54,101 bases of DNA from Parasitella parasitica (Eukaryota > Mucoromycota > Mucoromycetes > Mucorales > Mucoraceae). Made by a program: the position numbers and the translations under genes. Location: positions 1 to 54,101 of the forward strand of contig MU619336.1 of assembly GCA_025201805.1 (NCBI GenBank). The letters are read 5' to 3'. This document shows positions 11,363 to 22,064 of the stretch, piece by piece (the stretch's first letter is position 1; each line of letters opens with the position of its first letter). Under the pieces are notes generated by a model. It was not told the DNA's origin, searched no databases, and saw nothing but the letters and a program-made list of their open reading frames with translations.

Positions 11363-13740
11363 TTAATCATCCCATTCACTACCATCGTCACTATCAGAAT
11401 CATTATCTGATTGAATTGCCTTTTTACGATCATTCAATGCTGCCAATAGACTAGTTGCAAGATCACCGCCAGCCGCTGTGCTTCCTCCAGCACTGGCTCC
11501 AGAACCTGCATTTCCAGGTAATGGACTACTGCGATCTTTGCGAGCTTCGACAGGTGTTGAACGAAGTGCTGTAACACCGCCAGCACCACGAATAGCATCT
11601 AACAAAGCATTACGGGACTCATTTGAAGTAGATAGAGCTGGCCCACCAGAACTTGAAACTGGTGGCGGTGGGGCTGCGGGGGGAACACCACCCATGGGAG
11701 GAGGGGGCGGTGGGGGAGGCGGACTATTACCCATTGGGGGAGGCGGTGGAGGCGGTGGAGGCGGTGGAGGAGCGCCATTATTACCGGATACCATCATGGG
11801 TGGAATTGTAGGTGGAGGTGGGGCATTTACTCTTGCATTAGGTCTTTGACCCATTGGTGGAGGTGGAGGACCTCTTCTATCTCTATTAGGAAGTGGCGGT
11901 GGAGGCGGAGCTACTGAACTTCTCGATGGCATAGGTGGAAGCGGAGGAGCTGCAGGTACAGATCGATTAGGCATGGATGGCAAAGGAGGAGGAGCTGGTG
12001 CTTCCGGAGCATCGTAGAAATCTTCTTCTTCTTCGTAATTGCTGCTGTATTGAGATACCATTTCCGGCTCTTGCTCTGGCTGATGTTGATACGGTGGCGA
12101 ATTTGATATTTGGGGTTGTGGAGGAGGAGGAGGTGGTGGTGGTGGGGGAGGTGGGGGAGGTGAAGGAGGTGCTGCAATTGGCTGGTCATCGTTTTCTTTG
12201 AGAGAAAGTGGTGGAACTGGTGGTGGAACTGGTGGTGGAGCTGGAGCTGGAGCTGGAGCTGGAGCTGGAGCTGGAGAAAATTGCTGTGGAGAAACAAGAG
12301 AATACACAGGTTGCTCTTGATGTACCATCTTATAAGGGTTGTTGGACTTGACCATTGATGGATTCTCATCAAATGTGGGTTGAGATCTAATAGGTGGAGG
12401 AGGTATTGATCGGCTAGGGCTTTCATGATACTTCTGGAGCCTTACTGGAGGTGGAGGTGGAGGTGGAGGTGGAGAGATGGAAACAGGAGTCGACAGATAC
12501 GAAATTTCTTCACGGCCATTGCTTGTCTGTTGTCGAATAGAAGGATAAAGAGGAACTTGGTTGTTGGAACGAGCAGGAGGAGGAGGAGCTGCTCGACGAC
12601 TTGGAGGTGGAGGTGGAGGGGGTCTTCTACCTAAATGACACAATGACAAAACATTAATAGTTGTACGACATTACTGTATAATAATACTCTACCGCCAACA
12701 GGAGGAGGAGGAGGGGCATGACGTCTGGACGGAGGAGGAGGAGGAACACGAGCTTTCGAACCCATTGAACCAGAAGGACGAGGAGGTGGAGGCGGAGGGC
12801 CACCTCTTTCATTCACAAACTCTTTAATAAAGTCCTCATTCTCATGAATCTCTTCAGGTGAAATCCCGAGATCTTTCAATTGATCAAATAGCCCATTCCA
12901 TTCAGAACCTGTATTCTGAACACTAAAGCCCCTATCCGGCGTATAACCAATATGACCCAAATGTCTACATAGCGATTCAATGAATAAAACTCTTGTTATG
13001 AATAATAAAGAGGAACATACCTGAATTCAGATGGCAACCCAATTTGAGATTTATCCAGCTTTCCTTTTGTCTTTTTACCGCTTGTCTCTACATGTTATTC
13101 ACGGTAAACAGCCAAGAAATAGTATGCCGTTTGCTATCGTTTCTTACCCTTCTTTTTCTTGTTTGTTGCTTTGCTGCTACTCTTTAAAATATTTTCCCTT
13201 GTAGAGATCTTTGTGTAAAATACATTAGCATCATCTAAATCCGAAAATGATAATCCAGCCATGTATTCCTGATAATATAGCCGAGTTAACATTTAGCATA
13301 AAGTAGCATGATTTCCATGATTTCTTACATCGGCAGCAAAAGAATAGAAAAACGGGGTATGCTTTGTAAATTCAAATCCATCGTACAGCTCTTGTTCCCA
13401 AATTACACCTTTGTGATGCTATTGAAAAAGCTGTGTTACTCTACATTGCTGTGTACATTTTGCAGTTGAATACTGTACTATTAAGTCTATAATTCGTATA
13501 TAGAGCGAATGTGTTTTCTTGTCTTTAAGAAATGTAACTGCACCCCAAATGTTTGAATATGCCCACTTGTTAGGGTTAGGGTATGCGACATACAATCGAG
13601 CAACCGTCGCCGCATAAATTTTCTTTGCAGATACGCTTAATTAAACGATACTTTGTGCAAATATAAACACTTACGGCAGTAGGTAAAGCACGCCTTACTT
13701 TATTCTTGTCTTCTGCACTGGAAAGAGCAAGAGAGGGCAT
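11363..13740 (-). CDS. WASP/Las17-type actin nucleation-promoting factor
   Basis: Seven exons: 13740-13675, 13622-13479, 13418-13329, 13268-13148, 13087-13021, 12964-12693, 12630-11363, giving 675 aa. Domains in order: WH1 at about 1-110 (LYVAYPNPNKWAY, WEQELYDGFEFTKHTPFFYS); a lysine-rich stretch (SSSKATNKKKKE); a CRIB/GBD motif at about 160-185 (IGLPSEFRHLGHIGYTPDRG); a very long polyproline region with an (AP)n tract; a WH2 motif (SRNALLDAIRGAGGVTALRS); a connector (DLATSLLAALNDRKKAI); and an acidic tail ending EWDD. This is a full WASP layout that activates Arp2/3 at cortical and endocytic actin sites. Budding yeast Las17 lacks the CRIB, so Cdc42/Rac control is probably retained here. The splice inside the GGRRPPPP stretch is confirmed by frame. 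Confidence 0.93.
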
Positions 13741-14120
13741 TTAGTTTATTGTGGATATGCTGCTGAAAATATCCCTTGGCGAAAATCTAAAAGTAAAAAG
13801 AAGTGGAAGAAAAAGGGATTCCAAGAACAAAATTGAACAACCATTTTACTTTTTTAGGATTGCCAGCAGCAGCCTAGTGCAACTAATGTCCAAAGCACAA
13901 AGATGCTGGAAGATGTCCAGTTAAAATGCCGAAACATTTGGTGTTCGTGCATCTCACTTTTACCTCCAATTTTCAAGACACTCATGTGCAATTTTCAGGC
14001 TTACCCATTTCTACTCCCTCTTCAAGATTCATATATACTCTATTTATAATATATTGAAGCACAATCATTGATTTATCAAGGCTATTTCTCATCATTCAAT
14101 GCTCTTCGTGACTCCATTTC
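13741..14120. promoter_or_regulatory. Divergent promoter spacer, WASP/mL44
   Basis: A 380-bp spacer between two genes transcribed away from each other. AT-rich, with TATATACTCTATTTATAATA at 14032-14051, which may serve the rightward gene. Nothing else is recognisable. Confidence 0.4.
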
Positions 14121-15297
14121 ATGTTCAAATCAAGCCACTGTGTAAGTTACCCCCGCTTAACAGTTCCCCTTGTCCAGCAACAAGGAATTGGGAAGTGGGA
14201 AGGGGGCTACCTATCAAATCCTGGAAGGCTTTTCTTTTCATTTCAGCTACTTTTCAACATCAACTTGATACAGCATGTTTGGCACAATTACAAAATCAAA
14301 CGTAGTTTCTTCCAAAGTTATGACAGCTGTCAAACCAGGTAAAATCCCTCGACATGGTAATCGAGAGATTAGAATGCTTACTCTATATATTCACACATCA
14401 TAGTATCTTGCTTCAGTTCAGCTTTACTCCACACTCAACCCATCCACCAGGATAGCCAAGATGTGACTATAGCGCCCATCAATGCCCTTGGGGCACGGCT
14501 TGGCTTGTCATTAGATACAAATGTCTTGAAACAGGCATTGACTCATAAGTCTATCGACGGCAACAATAATGCTACATTGGAGTTTATTGGAAAAAAAGTC
14601 AGTGGACTCTTTGTTACAGAGTACATTCACAGCAGATATCCTCGAATTCACCCTGGCGCTTTCAACACTACTTTAAGAGCCTACATTGGCAACAAAAGCT
14701 TCAGCAAGATCGCTACTGAAGTCGGTTTACAACACACTGTTGATTGGAGGGCCCCAGAGGATGACAGTGCCAAGTTGGGTCAATCTACAGTTTTAGCCGA
14801 TTGTATGCATGCACTTATCGGTGCCATCTATCAAGAAAAAGGGCAGGATGCAGCCAAAAAGTTCATTCATGATTTTGTCTTGTCTCGCGATTTCGATTTA
14901 AGACCTACGATCAAAGTGCAGGAACCCAAGCGTCATTTGAGTATGCTGTTGAAGCAATTAAACAGAGAGCCTGCTGTCTCTCGATTGGTATCCGAAACTG
15001 GCCGTCATTCTTCATCTCCCGTTTTTAATGTTGGTATCTTTTCTGGTGAAAACAAGCTGGGAGAGGGGTTCGGCAGCTCTCTCAAGATGGCAGAATTTCG
15101 TGTAAGTAAAAAAAAAAAAAAAAAAAAAGATTTGTTTACTCTTGTCGAGCTGTTAATCATTCTTCAACTAGGCATGTCAAGATGCTTTGACAAGTTATTA
15201 CGGACAAGAGTGTAAAGATTTCACATTGCCATCAGATGCTGAAAATGTAGATAAATACGTCGCCAATCCCTTAGGAAACACACAGGCCATTATTTAG
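14121..15297 (+). CDS. Mitochondrial ribosomal protein mL44 (RNase III-like)
   Basis: Four exons: 14121-14141, 14247-14338, 14417-15101, 15172-15297, giving 307 aa. The N-terminus is basic and poor in acidic residues (MFKSSHC, then HNYKIKRSFFQSY), a likely mitochondrial presequence. An RNase III-like domain follows (LGLSLDTNVLKQALTHKS, TLEFIGKKVSG, LADCMHALIGAIYQEKG), then a dsRNA-binding domain from about residue 205 (SMLLKQLNREPAVSRL). The RNase III signature Asp (LEFxGD) is Lys and the acidic residue of the second motif is His, so it should be catalytically dead, as known for mL44/MRPL44. The first exon is only 21 nt; that start is the only one I found that keeps the frame, but it is the least certain part. 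The intron at 15102-15171 carries an A-run of about 18. Confidence 0.85.
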
Positions 15298-15373
15298 TTG
15301 AATATATATGATTTTAGATTTTTATTATTTTGACGTGCTAGCAAAATAAACACCTTCCTGTATAAATACAATG

Positions 15374-16199
15374 TTAGTGAGATGCTTGCTCCTTTGTGTC
15401 ATAATGCTGTACCTGTGCCATCCATTGCGAGTTTTTCGATGCACTCTTGACAGCAGCAACTTCTAACTGACCAGGAATAGGCTGTCCAAATTGATGGCTG
15501 CTGCTGCTGCTCAAGTAGGAATTTGTATCTATATGAACAAATTGCACAGGGTGCTCACGAATCCAAACTTTATCCCCAGATTCCAAACAGTCTACTTTCC
15601 AATTATCTCCAGAATCCTTTCCATCGTAGCAACTGACCTCTTGCTGTCTGGAAAGAGGGGACTGGTGCAAGTGGCTATGCAAATATCCTTGAGTATTGCC
15701 ATGCTTTAATCGAATAGATGAGCCACAAGGTACAGACTCGCTATAGAAAATGGTAAGCCGCGCTGGTTTCTAGTGATAGTATCTAATAACGTGTATACCC
15801 TCGACTGCAGACTTTTCCAGAAGCTGCTTCAACTACCCAAAAGCTGTTCCCATCATCAGCGTTTGGAAAGCCAGTAACCGATTGCTGACCAGAACCACTG
15901 CCTAATTTGCTCACATTAATCGCTGATACTCATGCCATAACAAAACACTATTTGACATACCGTATGTCACACCATGAGAGTGCAATCGATATTCGGTGGC
16001 CTTGTTTGTGAGCTTGATTGTACTTCCACAGGTTACATGCTCAAAGCCTTGAAGAAGCAAAAAGCAAAAGAGTTATAACTACATGATTCTACACAACAAA
16101 TCACGACAGACACTGCTTACCTTCTTGAATTTCAGGCACGCTGTTATCAGCGGCAAAAATCAATGGAACAAATGCCAACATTAGATAAGGTGTTTTCAT
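15374..16199 (-). CDS. SDF2-like secretory protein with MIR domains
   Basis: Four exons: 16199-16121, 16047-15961, 15901-15799, 15740-15374, giving 211 aa. An N-terminal signal peptide (MKTPYLMLAFVPLIFAA) is followed by three MIR repeats forming a beta-trefoil: HVTCGSTIKLTNK...YRLHSH, then SGSGQQSVTGF...SFWVVE, then VPCGSSIRLKHGNTQGYLHS...SPLSRQQEVSCY. This is the layout of SDF2/SDF2L1, an ER-luminal cofactor of protein O-mannosylation and BiP folding cycles. It ends KEQASH, with no HDEL/KDEL signal, so retention, if any, must be by a partner. Its stop lies 76 bp from the mL44 stop in tail-to-tail orientation. Confidence 0.9.
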
Positions 16200-16637
16200 C
16201 TTGAAGAGACTCTAGAAAATAAAGGTACGAAATATGTTTGGGAGTTGTGCAAAACAGATAAAATGTTTGTAATTTGATGATTGGCTGCCATGGCACCATA
16301 CATTCAAATCATACTCAGAGAGGGCATCAATGGATGACAAAAAGTAAACATCCTGTAAAAACAAAAGCATGTGTCTTGAGAAACGTGCATTTGGATCGGC
16401 CTTTGGCAAAAATGCATTGTAATTCTTTAATTTGTGTATTTTCAAACGCTGCTCTTGGCTGTCAATGTATATATCGACCAGGAGAATAGCGTAATTAACA
16501 CCAATAGGAATATTTACAATGTCTAGTGTTCCCATCACTTTGAGGCGGTCATCTAATAAATAAGGCAGCATTAACAAACCCTGTTGTTCCTTTTTTTTTT
16601 TTCTTTCATATAAGCCATACTTGTAGGATCATTGCAA
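16200..16637. promoter_or_regulatory. Divergent promoter spacer, SDF2/FGGY kinase
   Basis: 438 bp between two outward-facing start codons. A pyrimidine tract at 16589-16606 lies just upstream of the kinase start. The leftward open frame at 16212-16577 has no family features and is likely chance. Confidence 0.4.
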
Positions 16638-18427
16638 ATGTCAGGAGATAGTAGCTACTTTATCGGTATCGACGTTGGCACAGGGTAACTGTCATTTACG
16701 ACGGGTTTGAAGCGGATTTATACAAGAGACTTATCTTCACTACTAGTTCTGCCCGGGCTGCTATCATAGATGCCAAAGGCCAATTGGTCTGTTTAGATGT
16801 CCAAGCTATCATCACACACAATCCCAAGCACGACATTTTTGAGCAGTCTAGTCATAACATTTGGTCAAGTATCACTACCTGCGTTCGCAACATCATGAAG
16901 CAATCTAAGCTTCAACCCGAGCAAATTAAAGGGATCGGATTTGACGCAACCTGTTCCTTAGTTGTGCTAGACAAGCAAGGAAACCCACAATCAATTGACC
17001 AAGCATCCAACTACACCGATAATGAATTCAACATCATATTGTGGGCTGATCATCGCGCAGTGGACCAAGCAAATCGTATCAATGCAACGCATCATGGTGT
17101 CCTCCGTTACGTCGGCAACACCATTAGTCCGGAGATGGAAATCCCAAAGACATTATGGCTGAAGGAAAACATGCCCGAGGATAAGTGGAGTTCTATAGGG
17201 CACATGATGGACTTGCCCGATTTCTTGACGTACAGAGCTACAGGTTCATTCGCCCGTTCGACTTGTTCGCTAACTTGCAAATGTTCGTATTTACCACGGC
17301 TGGTAGGCAAAGGATGGGAGCCAAGTTTCTTTAAAGAAATTGGTCTGGGTTGTTTGATAGATGAAGGCTTTACTAGAATGGGCGGTAACGACCACAATAA
17401 TGTGTTGGAGGCTGGCGATCCTGTGGGATCTGGATTGACAAAGAAAGCGTCGGAAGAGCTTGGACTTCTCCAAGGGACTCCTGTGGGTTCAGCTGTCATT
17501 GATGCTTACGCAGGCGCCATTGCCACGCTGGGTGCGACACCTTACGGCACTACAGAAAGAGACGAAATGCTCGCATCACTTGAGCGTAGTCTTAAAACAC
17601 ATGGCCCTAGTCGTCTGGCCATTATCTGTGGTACATCTAGTTGCCATATTACCATGTCCCCCGATCCTATCTTTGTCAATGGCGTTTGGGGTCCTTACAG
17701 ATCTGTCATGGTGGGCGACATGTGGTGTGCTGAAGGGGGACAATCATCCACAGGCCAATTAATTGATTTAATCGTCAATACGCACCCAGCATTAGCCGAG
17801 GCACAGCAAAAATCTAGAGAACAAAATTTGAACATATACGCATATTTGGCACAACATTTGGTAACACTCCAGAATCAGCGAGGGCTCAAATATGTAGAGG
17901 AACTTTCGAGACATTTGCATATTTATCCAGATTTCCATGGTAATCGTTCGCCATTGGCAGATCCATCTTTGCGTGGAACCATTGTTGGCGTCTCGCTTGA
18001 TAAAAGCATTGATGATTTGGCGTTGCGCTATTTAGCCACATTGCAAGCCATTGCATGTCAAACACGCCATATTATCGAAACACTGAACAAGGAGGGATAC
18101 ACTATTGACACGCTTTGTATGTCGGGTGGTTTATGCAAAAGTCCTTTGTTTGTTCAAATCCTTGTAGATGTCACGCAATGTAGAATTATCTTGCCAGAAT
18201 CTATCGATGGTGCCGTGGTAATCGGTGCTGCCTTTTTAGGGGCCAAAGCTTCGGGATTGTCTTCCGATCTCTGGGAAATTATGGTTAGATTTGGCAGAGC
18301 TGGCTCAACTATTGTGCCCAACAAAGACCAGCAAGTAGTGGACATGAATCATCGTCGGTACAAGGTATTTCTTGCCATGTTGGACGACCAGAAAAAGTAT
18401 AAACGTATGATGCTTGATTCGGAGTAG
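16638..18427 (+). CDS. FGGY-family carbohydrate kinase
   Basis: Two exons, 16638-16684 and 16747-18427, giving 575 aa, the usual length of eukaryotic FGGY (D-ribulokinase-type) proteins. The small first exon completes the phosphate-1 loop FIGIDVGTGSARAAIID, which justifies the splice. Other family motifs: LWADHRA near residue 115, the second phosphate loop ICGTSSCHI near 300, and the adenosine motif GGLCKSPLFVQILVDV near 500. The fold is a two-domain actin-like ATPase that phosphorylates a sugar or polyol. Human FGGY and yeast YDR109C act on ribulose and similar substrates; the substrate here is inferred by similarity only. No targeting signal is seen, so a cytosolic enzyme is expected. Confidence 0.93.
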
Positions 18428-18789
18428 TATGGCTGGTTGCCATGACAACCAGATCAAGCGGGAGATCTTCTATATTATTATCAGATCTTTCAATTTTTTC
18501 TTTTTTTTTCAAGTAATCCGTTAATAAGTAAATAAATTTGCATGAGAAAGGACTCTTATACTTGTTTCAAAACGAAAGAAAGGTAGTACTTGGTATAATA
18601 CAAACAATAGGTAAGATGATCGAGAAAAGTCTACAACAAAAATGATCTGATATCCATTTAGCACATCAAATATGCTGAAACTAATGCCATTTATTGGACA
18701 CAAATCAAAGCCATTTAACCCCGGCCCTGCATCATTATAAAAAGGCTTTTCTTTTTTTTTTTATCATTAGAAATAGAATCCGTCAGAAA
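18428..18789. other. Intergenic spacer before MFS gene
   Basis: 362 bp holding the 3' end of the FGGY kinase gene and the MFS promoter. A T-rich run lies at 18492-18510. Apart from the TATA box at 18736 nothing stands out. Confidence 0.4.
18736..18743 (+). promoter_or_regulatory. TATA box of the MFS transporter gene
   Basis: A perfect TATAAAAA stands 54 nt upstream of the MFS start codon. The myo-inositol oxygenase gene has the same motif at 53 nt, suggesting a consistent short leader in this genome. Confidence 0.6.
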
Positions 18790-20703
18790 ATGAGTGAGCA
18801 GACACCATTACTAAAAAATACAAAGCTAGATGCATGCTGTTCTTCAACTGATAGTCAGCAACCATCAACATGTTGTTCAACGAAAAATAGTAGAAACGGA
18901 CAGCCGGCGTGCTGCTCAGCCAAAAAGAAATCAACACCATGCAGTAGATTGCCACCTGTCAATGATGAAGATTATTGCTTTTTAGCAGAGCAAAAGTGGC
19001 AATATAAAAGCGTTGCTTTAGCATGTGCAATTCTCTTGGCTAGTAAGGCTACCATTCTCACTTGATTTTAATGCGCTACGTTAACAGACTCGGGGTATAA
19101 TAGTTGGGAGCCATTTTGCTGCTCATACGCTAGGTGCCATGAAAAATACAATCAAAACTGTAAATATCATTCTATTTCAAGGAAAACATTATATTGAAAT
19201 TTTAATGTCACACACTTTACAGGAGTTCGGCATCACTAATTCGCAATACGGTGTTATTCAATCTAGCGTAGCCATTGTAAACACTGTTTTGCCTGTTGTA
19301 GGTGGTATCCTGATTGATGCATTCGGCACAGTCCCTGGTGCACTAGTTACAACATTGCTAATTACATCTGGCAATATACTTGTCGCTCTATCTGCTTCTT
19401 CCAAAAGCTTGTATATGATGATTTTTGGTCGTGTCCTCTATGGCATTGGAAGTGGCACCGTGGTCATTGTGCAAGAAACCATCCTTAGTCAGTGGTTTAG
19501 AGGAAGAAGCCTGGCAGCAGTTTTGGCTTTGATGCTTACTGTTAGCCGATTGGTAGTGTATTACTAACCACAACAACAAACAAACAATCCAATGTTTTAA
19601 TCAAGGTGTAATTTAGGCGTCATTTTGTGCCCAGGCAACAGTTATCCCCATTGCCAATTGGACTGGATGGTATGGCTATGGTTTATGGGTAAGATGCCTG
19701 TCATCTTTGTTTATCAGATGCAGATTTTAATATATTGAACGTATGCACATTTAGTTTTCTGCTGGCCTGTGTATATTTTCCATGATCGTTACACTTGGCT
19801 ACATTGCACTATTAAGAACAGTGTCCAACTCTGCTGTCGCCTGTCGTAAGCAAATAGAAGTGATCCGCCGAAAAAAGTCCTTTAGCTGGTCTAAACTCAT
19901 GTTTTTACCGCATTCATTCTGGTTGATCGCTGCTATGGAATTCTTGCTCGGCGGTGCCTGGGGCTGCTTTCTACATATCAACAGTGAATATGTCAAATTT
20001 AGATTCGCGTATAGCGACGCCCATGCTGCTGCAACTGCTAGTGTAGCACAGGTTTTACCTGTTGTTTTGATGCCTTTTCTAGGCGTTTGCGTTGACAAGT
20101 TTGGAAAGCGTACCTGGATGAGTAAGCATTGCTACTGCATTCTTTTGTCAAAGGTTTACTAAACAAGCAACAAATACGATAGTGATTGGGAGCGGTCTAG
20201 CTATGCTTTCATCTATGCTTCTGTTGGAATTCACCGAAACTCCACCTCTCTTTGGTATGCTCTTGTTTAGCATCAGCCTGTCACTTGGTCCAGTAGGTCT
20301 TGTGTCATCTGTTCCTGTGGTTTTACCACAATCGCTTGTTGGAACAGGTATGGGCTTGATTAAATCAGCTACTAATGTTGGCGCTGCGCTTTTTGATATT
20401 GCCACTGGCCTTCTTCAGGATGCTGATCCGCATAAAGGATACGACGGCGTCATTCTTTTCTTTGTTACCATATCATCTCTTGCTGTTGTTGCTGGTGTTA
20501 TACTTTATAGTCTCGACAAGACCATGTACAACTCAGTCTTGGATCGATCTGCAAGAGAGGCATATCGTAGCGACGAAAACAAATTGAACAATTCTCGTCC
20601 AGCTCCATTGACTCCTCTCAAGGCTAATTACATTTACGGCACAATCTACTTTATTTTATGCTGCCTAAGTTGGTTCTTGTTTTTCAGGTTTATTCTGGTT
20701 TAA
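18790..20703 (+). CDS. MFS transporter with Cys-rich N-terminus, likely vacuolar
   Basis: Six exons: 18790-19042, 19104-19159, 19223-19552, 19617-19688, 19755-20121, 20183-20703, giving 532 aa. The transmembrane core reads SHFAAHTLGAMKNTIKTEFG, NSQYGVIQSSVAIVNTVLPV, FGRVLYGIGSGTVVIVQETI and IANWTGWYGYGLWFSAG, typical of a fungal MFS subfamily near MFSD1. The substrate is unknown. The N-terminal 55 residues are cytosolic and unusual: an acidic dileucine signal (EQTPLL at 3-8), known to direct proteins to vacuoles or lysosomes, then three CCS motifs at residues 16, 28 and 41 and a further Cys at 51. These could be palmitoylated or bind metal. The intron between exons 1 and 2 was placed at the TAATAG acceptor because only this gives the conserved GSHFAAHT reading. 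Confidence 0.85.
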
Positions 20704-21412
20704 ATCTCATGCCATTTTTATTCCATCATTTCCTTACATACCCTAAACCCATTTATTGAAAACATTTGTATATACACATTTTCTCGATTATTTCATACTC
20801 CAATATCTATATCGCTACTTCATGCCCTGTTTATTTAGATGAATGCAGTAGTAAGCATTTGATTGTATCAAATCTTCTGTTACATCTGAGGAGAAGTAGG
20901 TTGCAAGAACAGTGCTGTTTCATTATGACCTGATTAAAAACTATTAGAAGCTGGTTGAAAAACCATTGTTTATTTTGATATCGAAATAACGGTTCAGTTG
21001 TTGATTTTATCTTTAGATATCATACAAAAGTGGTCGCAATAATCATCGAGTAATCTAATATTTTTCAAAAATGCTGTAACATTGGTAAACAGAGCAACTT
21101 TGTAGTGCTTATACATGAAGACGATCAAGCCGTTTGATGAATTGGTTCCAAGTAGCCTTGATGAAAAAAAGCGAAGAGAAGCCAAAAATCAACGAAAACG
21201 ACGCTTTATACAATATTACTTGATCCACAGCCACTAACTATTCAATAAACATTATATCCAACTTGGTTTTGGCACTCATCAAATTTCGAGAAAACTCATG
21301 AGGGGTCATGAGAGAAAAAAAGTGCCGTTTTGAAGTAATCACCATTTTTGGACCGAAAAATGTAGACTTTTGAATGATGGGTGTTAACAATAATTAGACC
21401 AATGTAGATATT

Positions 21413-21480
21413 TGCATACACTATTTTCACTTATAAGCTGCGCATTTCAGGGAATTATAAGTGAAAATAGTGTACATGCA
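21413..21480. repeat. Perfect 19-bp inverted repeat (hairpin)
   Basis: Arms 21418-21436 and 21455-21473 are perfect reverse complements (ACACTATTTTCACTTATAA), separated by an 18-nt loop. After a 2-nt bulge the pairing continues with TGCA on both sides (21413-21416 with 21477-21480). This could be a small foldback transposon relic, a transcription terminator-like structure or a small-RNA precursor. Confidence 0.8.
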
Positions 21481-21556
21481 CCATATAAACTTTTAGAAAA
21501 TAAACGAAAATAAAGTTATTATCAAACTTTTTCATAATATCTAATTGGCAAGTATA

Positions 21557-21566
21557 NNNNNNNNNN
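21557..21566. other. Assembly gap (10 N)
   Basis: Ten undetermined bases directly followed by an A-run of about 19. The gap length is conventional, so sequence of unknown size may be missing here. Confidence 0.95.
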
Positions 21567-21954
21567 AAAAAAAAAAAAAAAAAAAGAAAGCATGCTTCTA
21601 CCCGCTTCAACAGGCGCCGATGTAAACTGCCTCGATAAAAATGCGAAACCTTTCCAATGTTGGAAAGATCCATGAATATATCACCCAGCAAATTTTGCAT
21701 ATGAGATATAAATTGAAAACTAAAAGGCAATGTTGCATGCTATTTATGACAAAATCTAGTTGGTATTATCCACTCAATACAATGATACTTTAATACAGTG
21801 GATTGCTGGCTTGGCTTTATCAAAATAATAGCCATACGGGAAAACAAGGGATATGCTCTAGTAGTCATACAATCATCGCATTGTTCTGGTTTGGTGGCAA
21901 GGCAAAAAGTGGGTTGGGCTACTGGGTATCATTGGCTTCGTTGGAGACCCTATT

Positions 21955-21963
21955 TATAAAAAG
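21955..21963 (+). promoter_or_regulatory. TATA box of the F-box gene
   Basis: TATAAAAAG lies 110 nt upstream of the F-box start codon, followed by a long pyrimidine-rich leader (21984-22010), typical of fungal core promoters. Confidence 0.55.
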
Positions 21964-22064
21964 CAAAATTAATTAGTAGGCCTCCCTTTTTCTTTTCTTT
22001 TCTTCTTTACTTTATTCTACCCTTATTACTCTCTCCCATTGATTTTACACTATATCACCATCAA

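Larger units (their letters stand above)
20704..22064. other. Intergenic spacer with assembly gap and hairpin
   Basis: 1.36 kb without a supportable gene. On the minus strand 20994-21185 an open frame (GLIVFMYKHYKVALFTNV, FLKNIRLLDDYCDHF) reads like a fragment of a once-coding sequence, possibly mobile-element debris, but I cannot name it. A 7-bp inverted repeat (CTCATGA/TCATGAG) sits near 21295-21312. The hairpin, gap and TATA box are listed separately. Confidence 0.45.

Noticed and set aside
11478-11849. Glycine-rich open frame opposite the WASP gene
   Set aside because: It is the antisense of polyproline codons (CCN/GGN); a shadow of the real gene.
13571-13583. TTAGGGTTAGGG on the plus strand, like a telomere repeat
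   Set aside because: It lies inside exon 2 of the WASP gene and encodes PNPN on the minus strand within a conserved WH1 stretch; only two units, so not an interstitial telomere.
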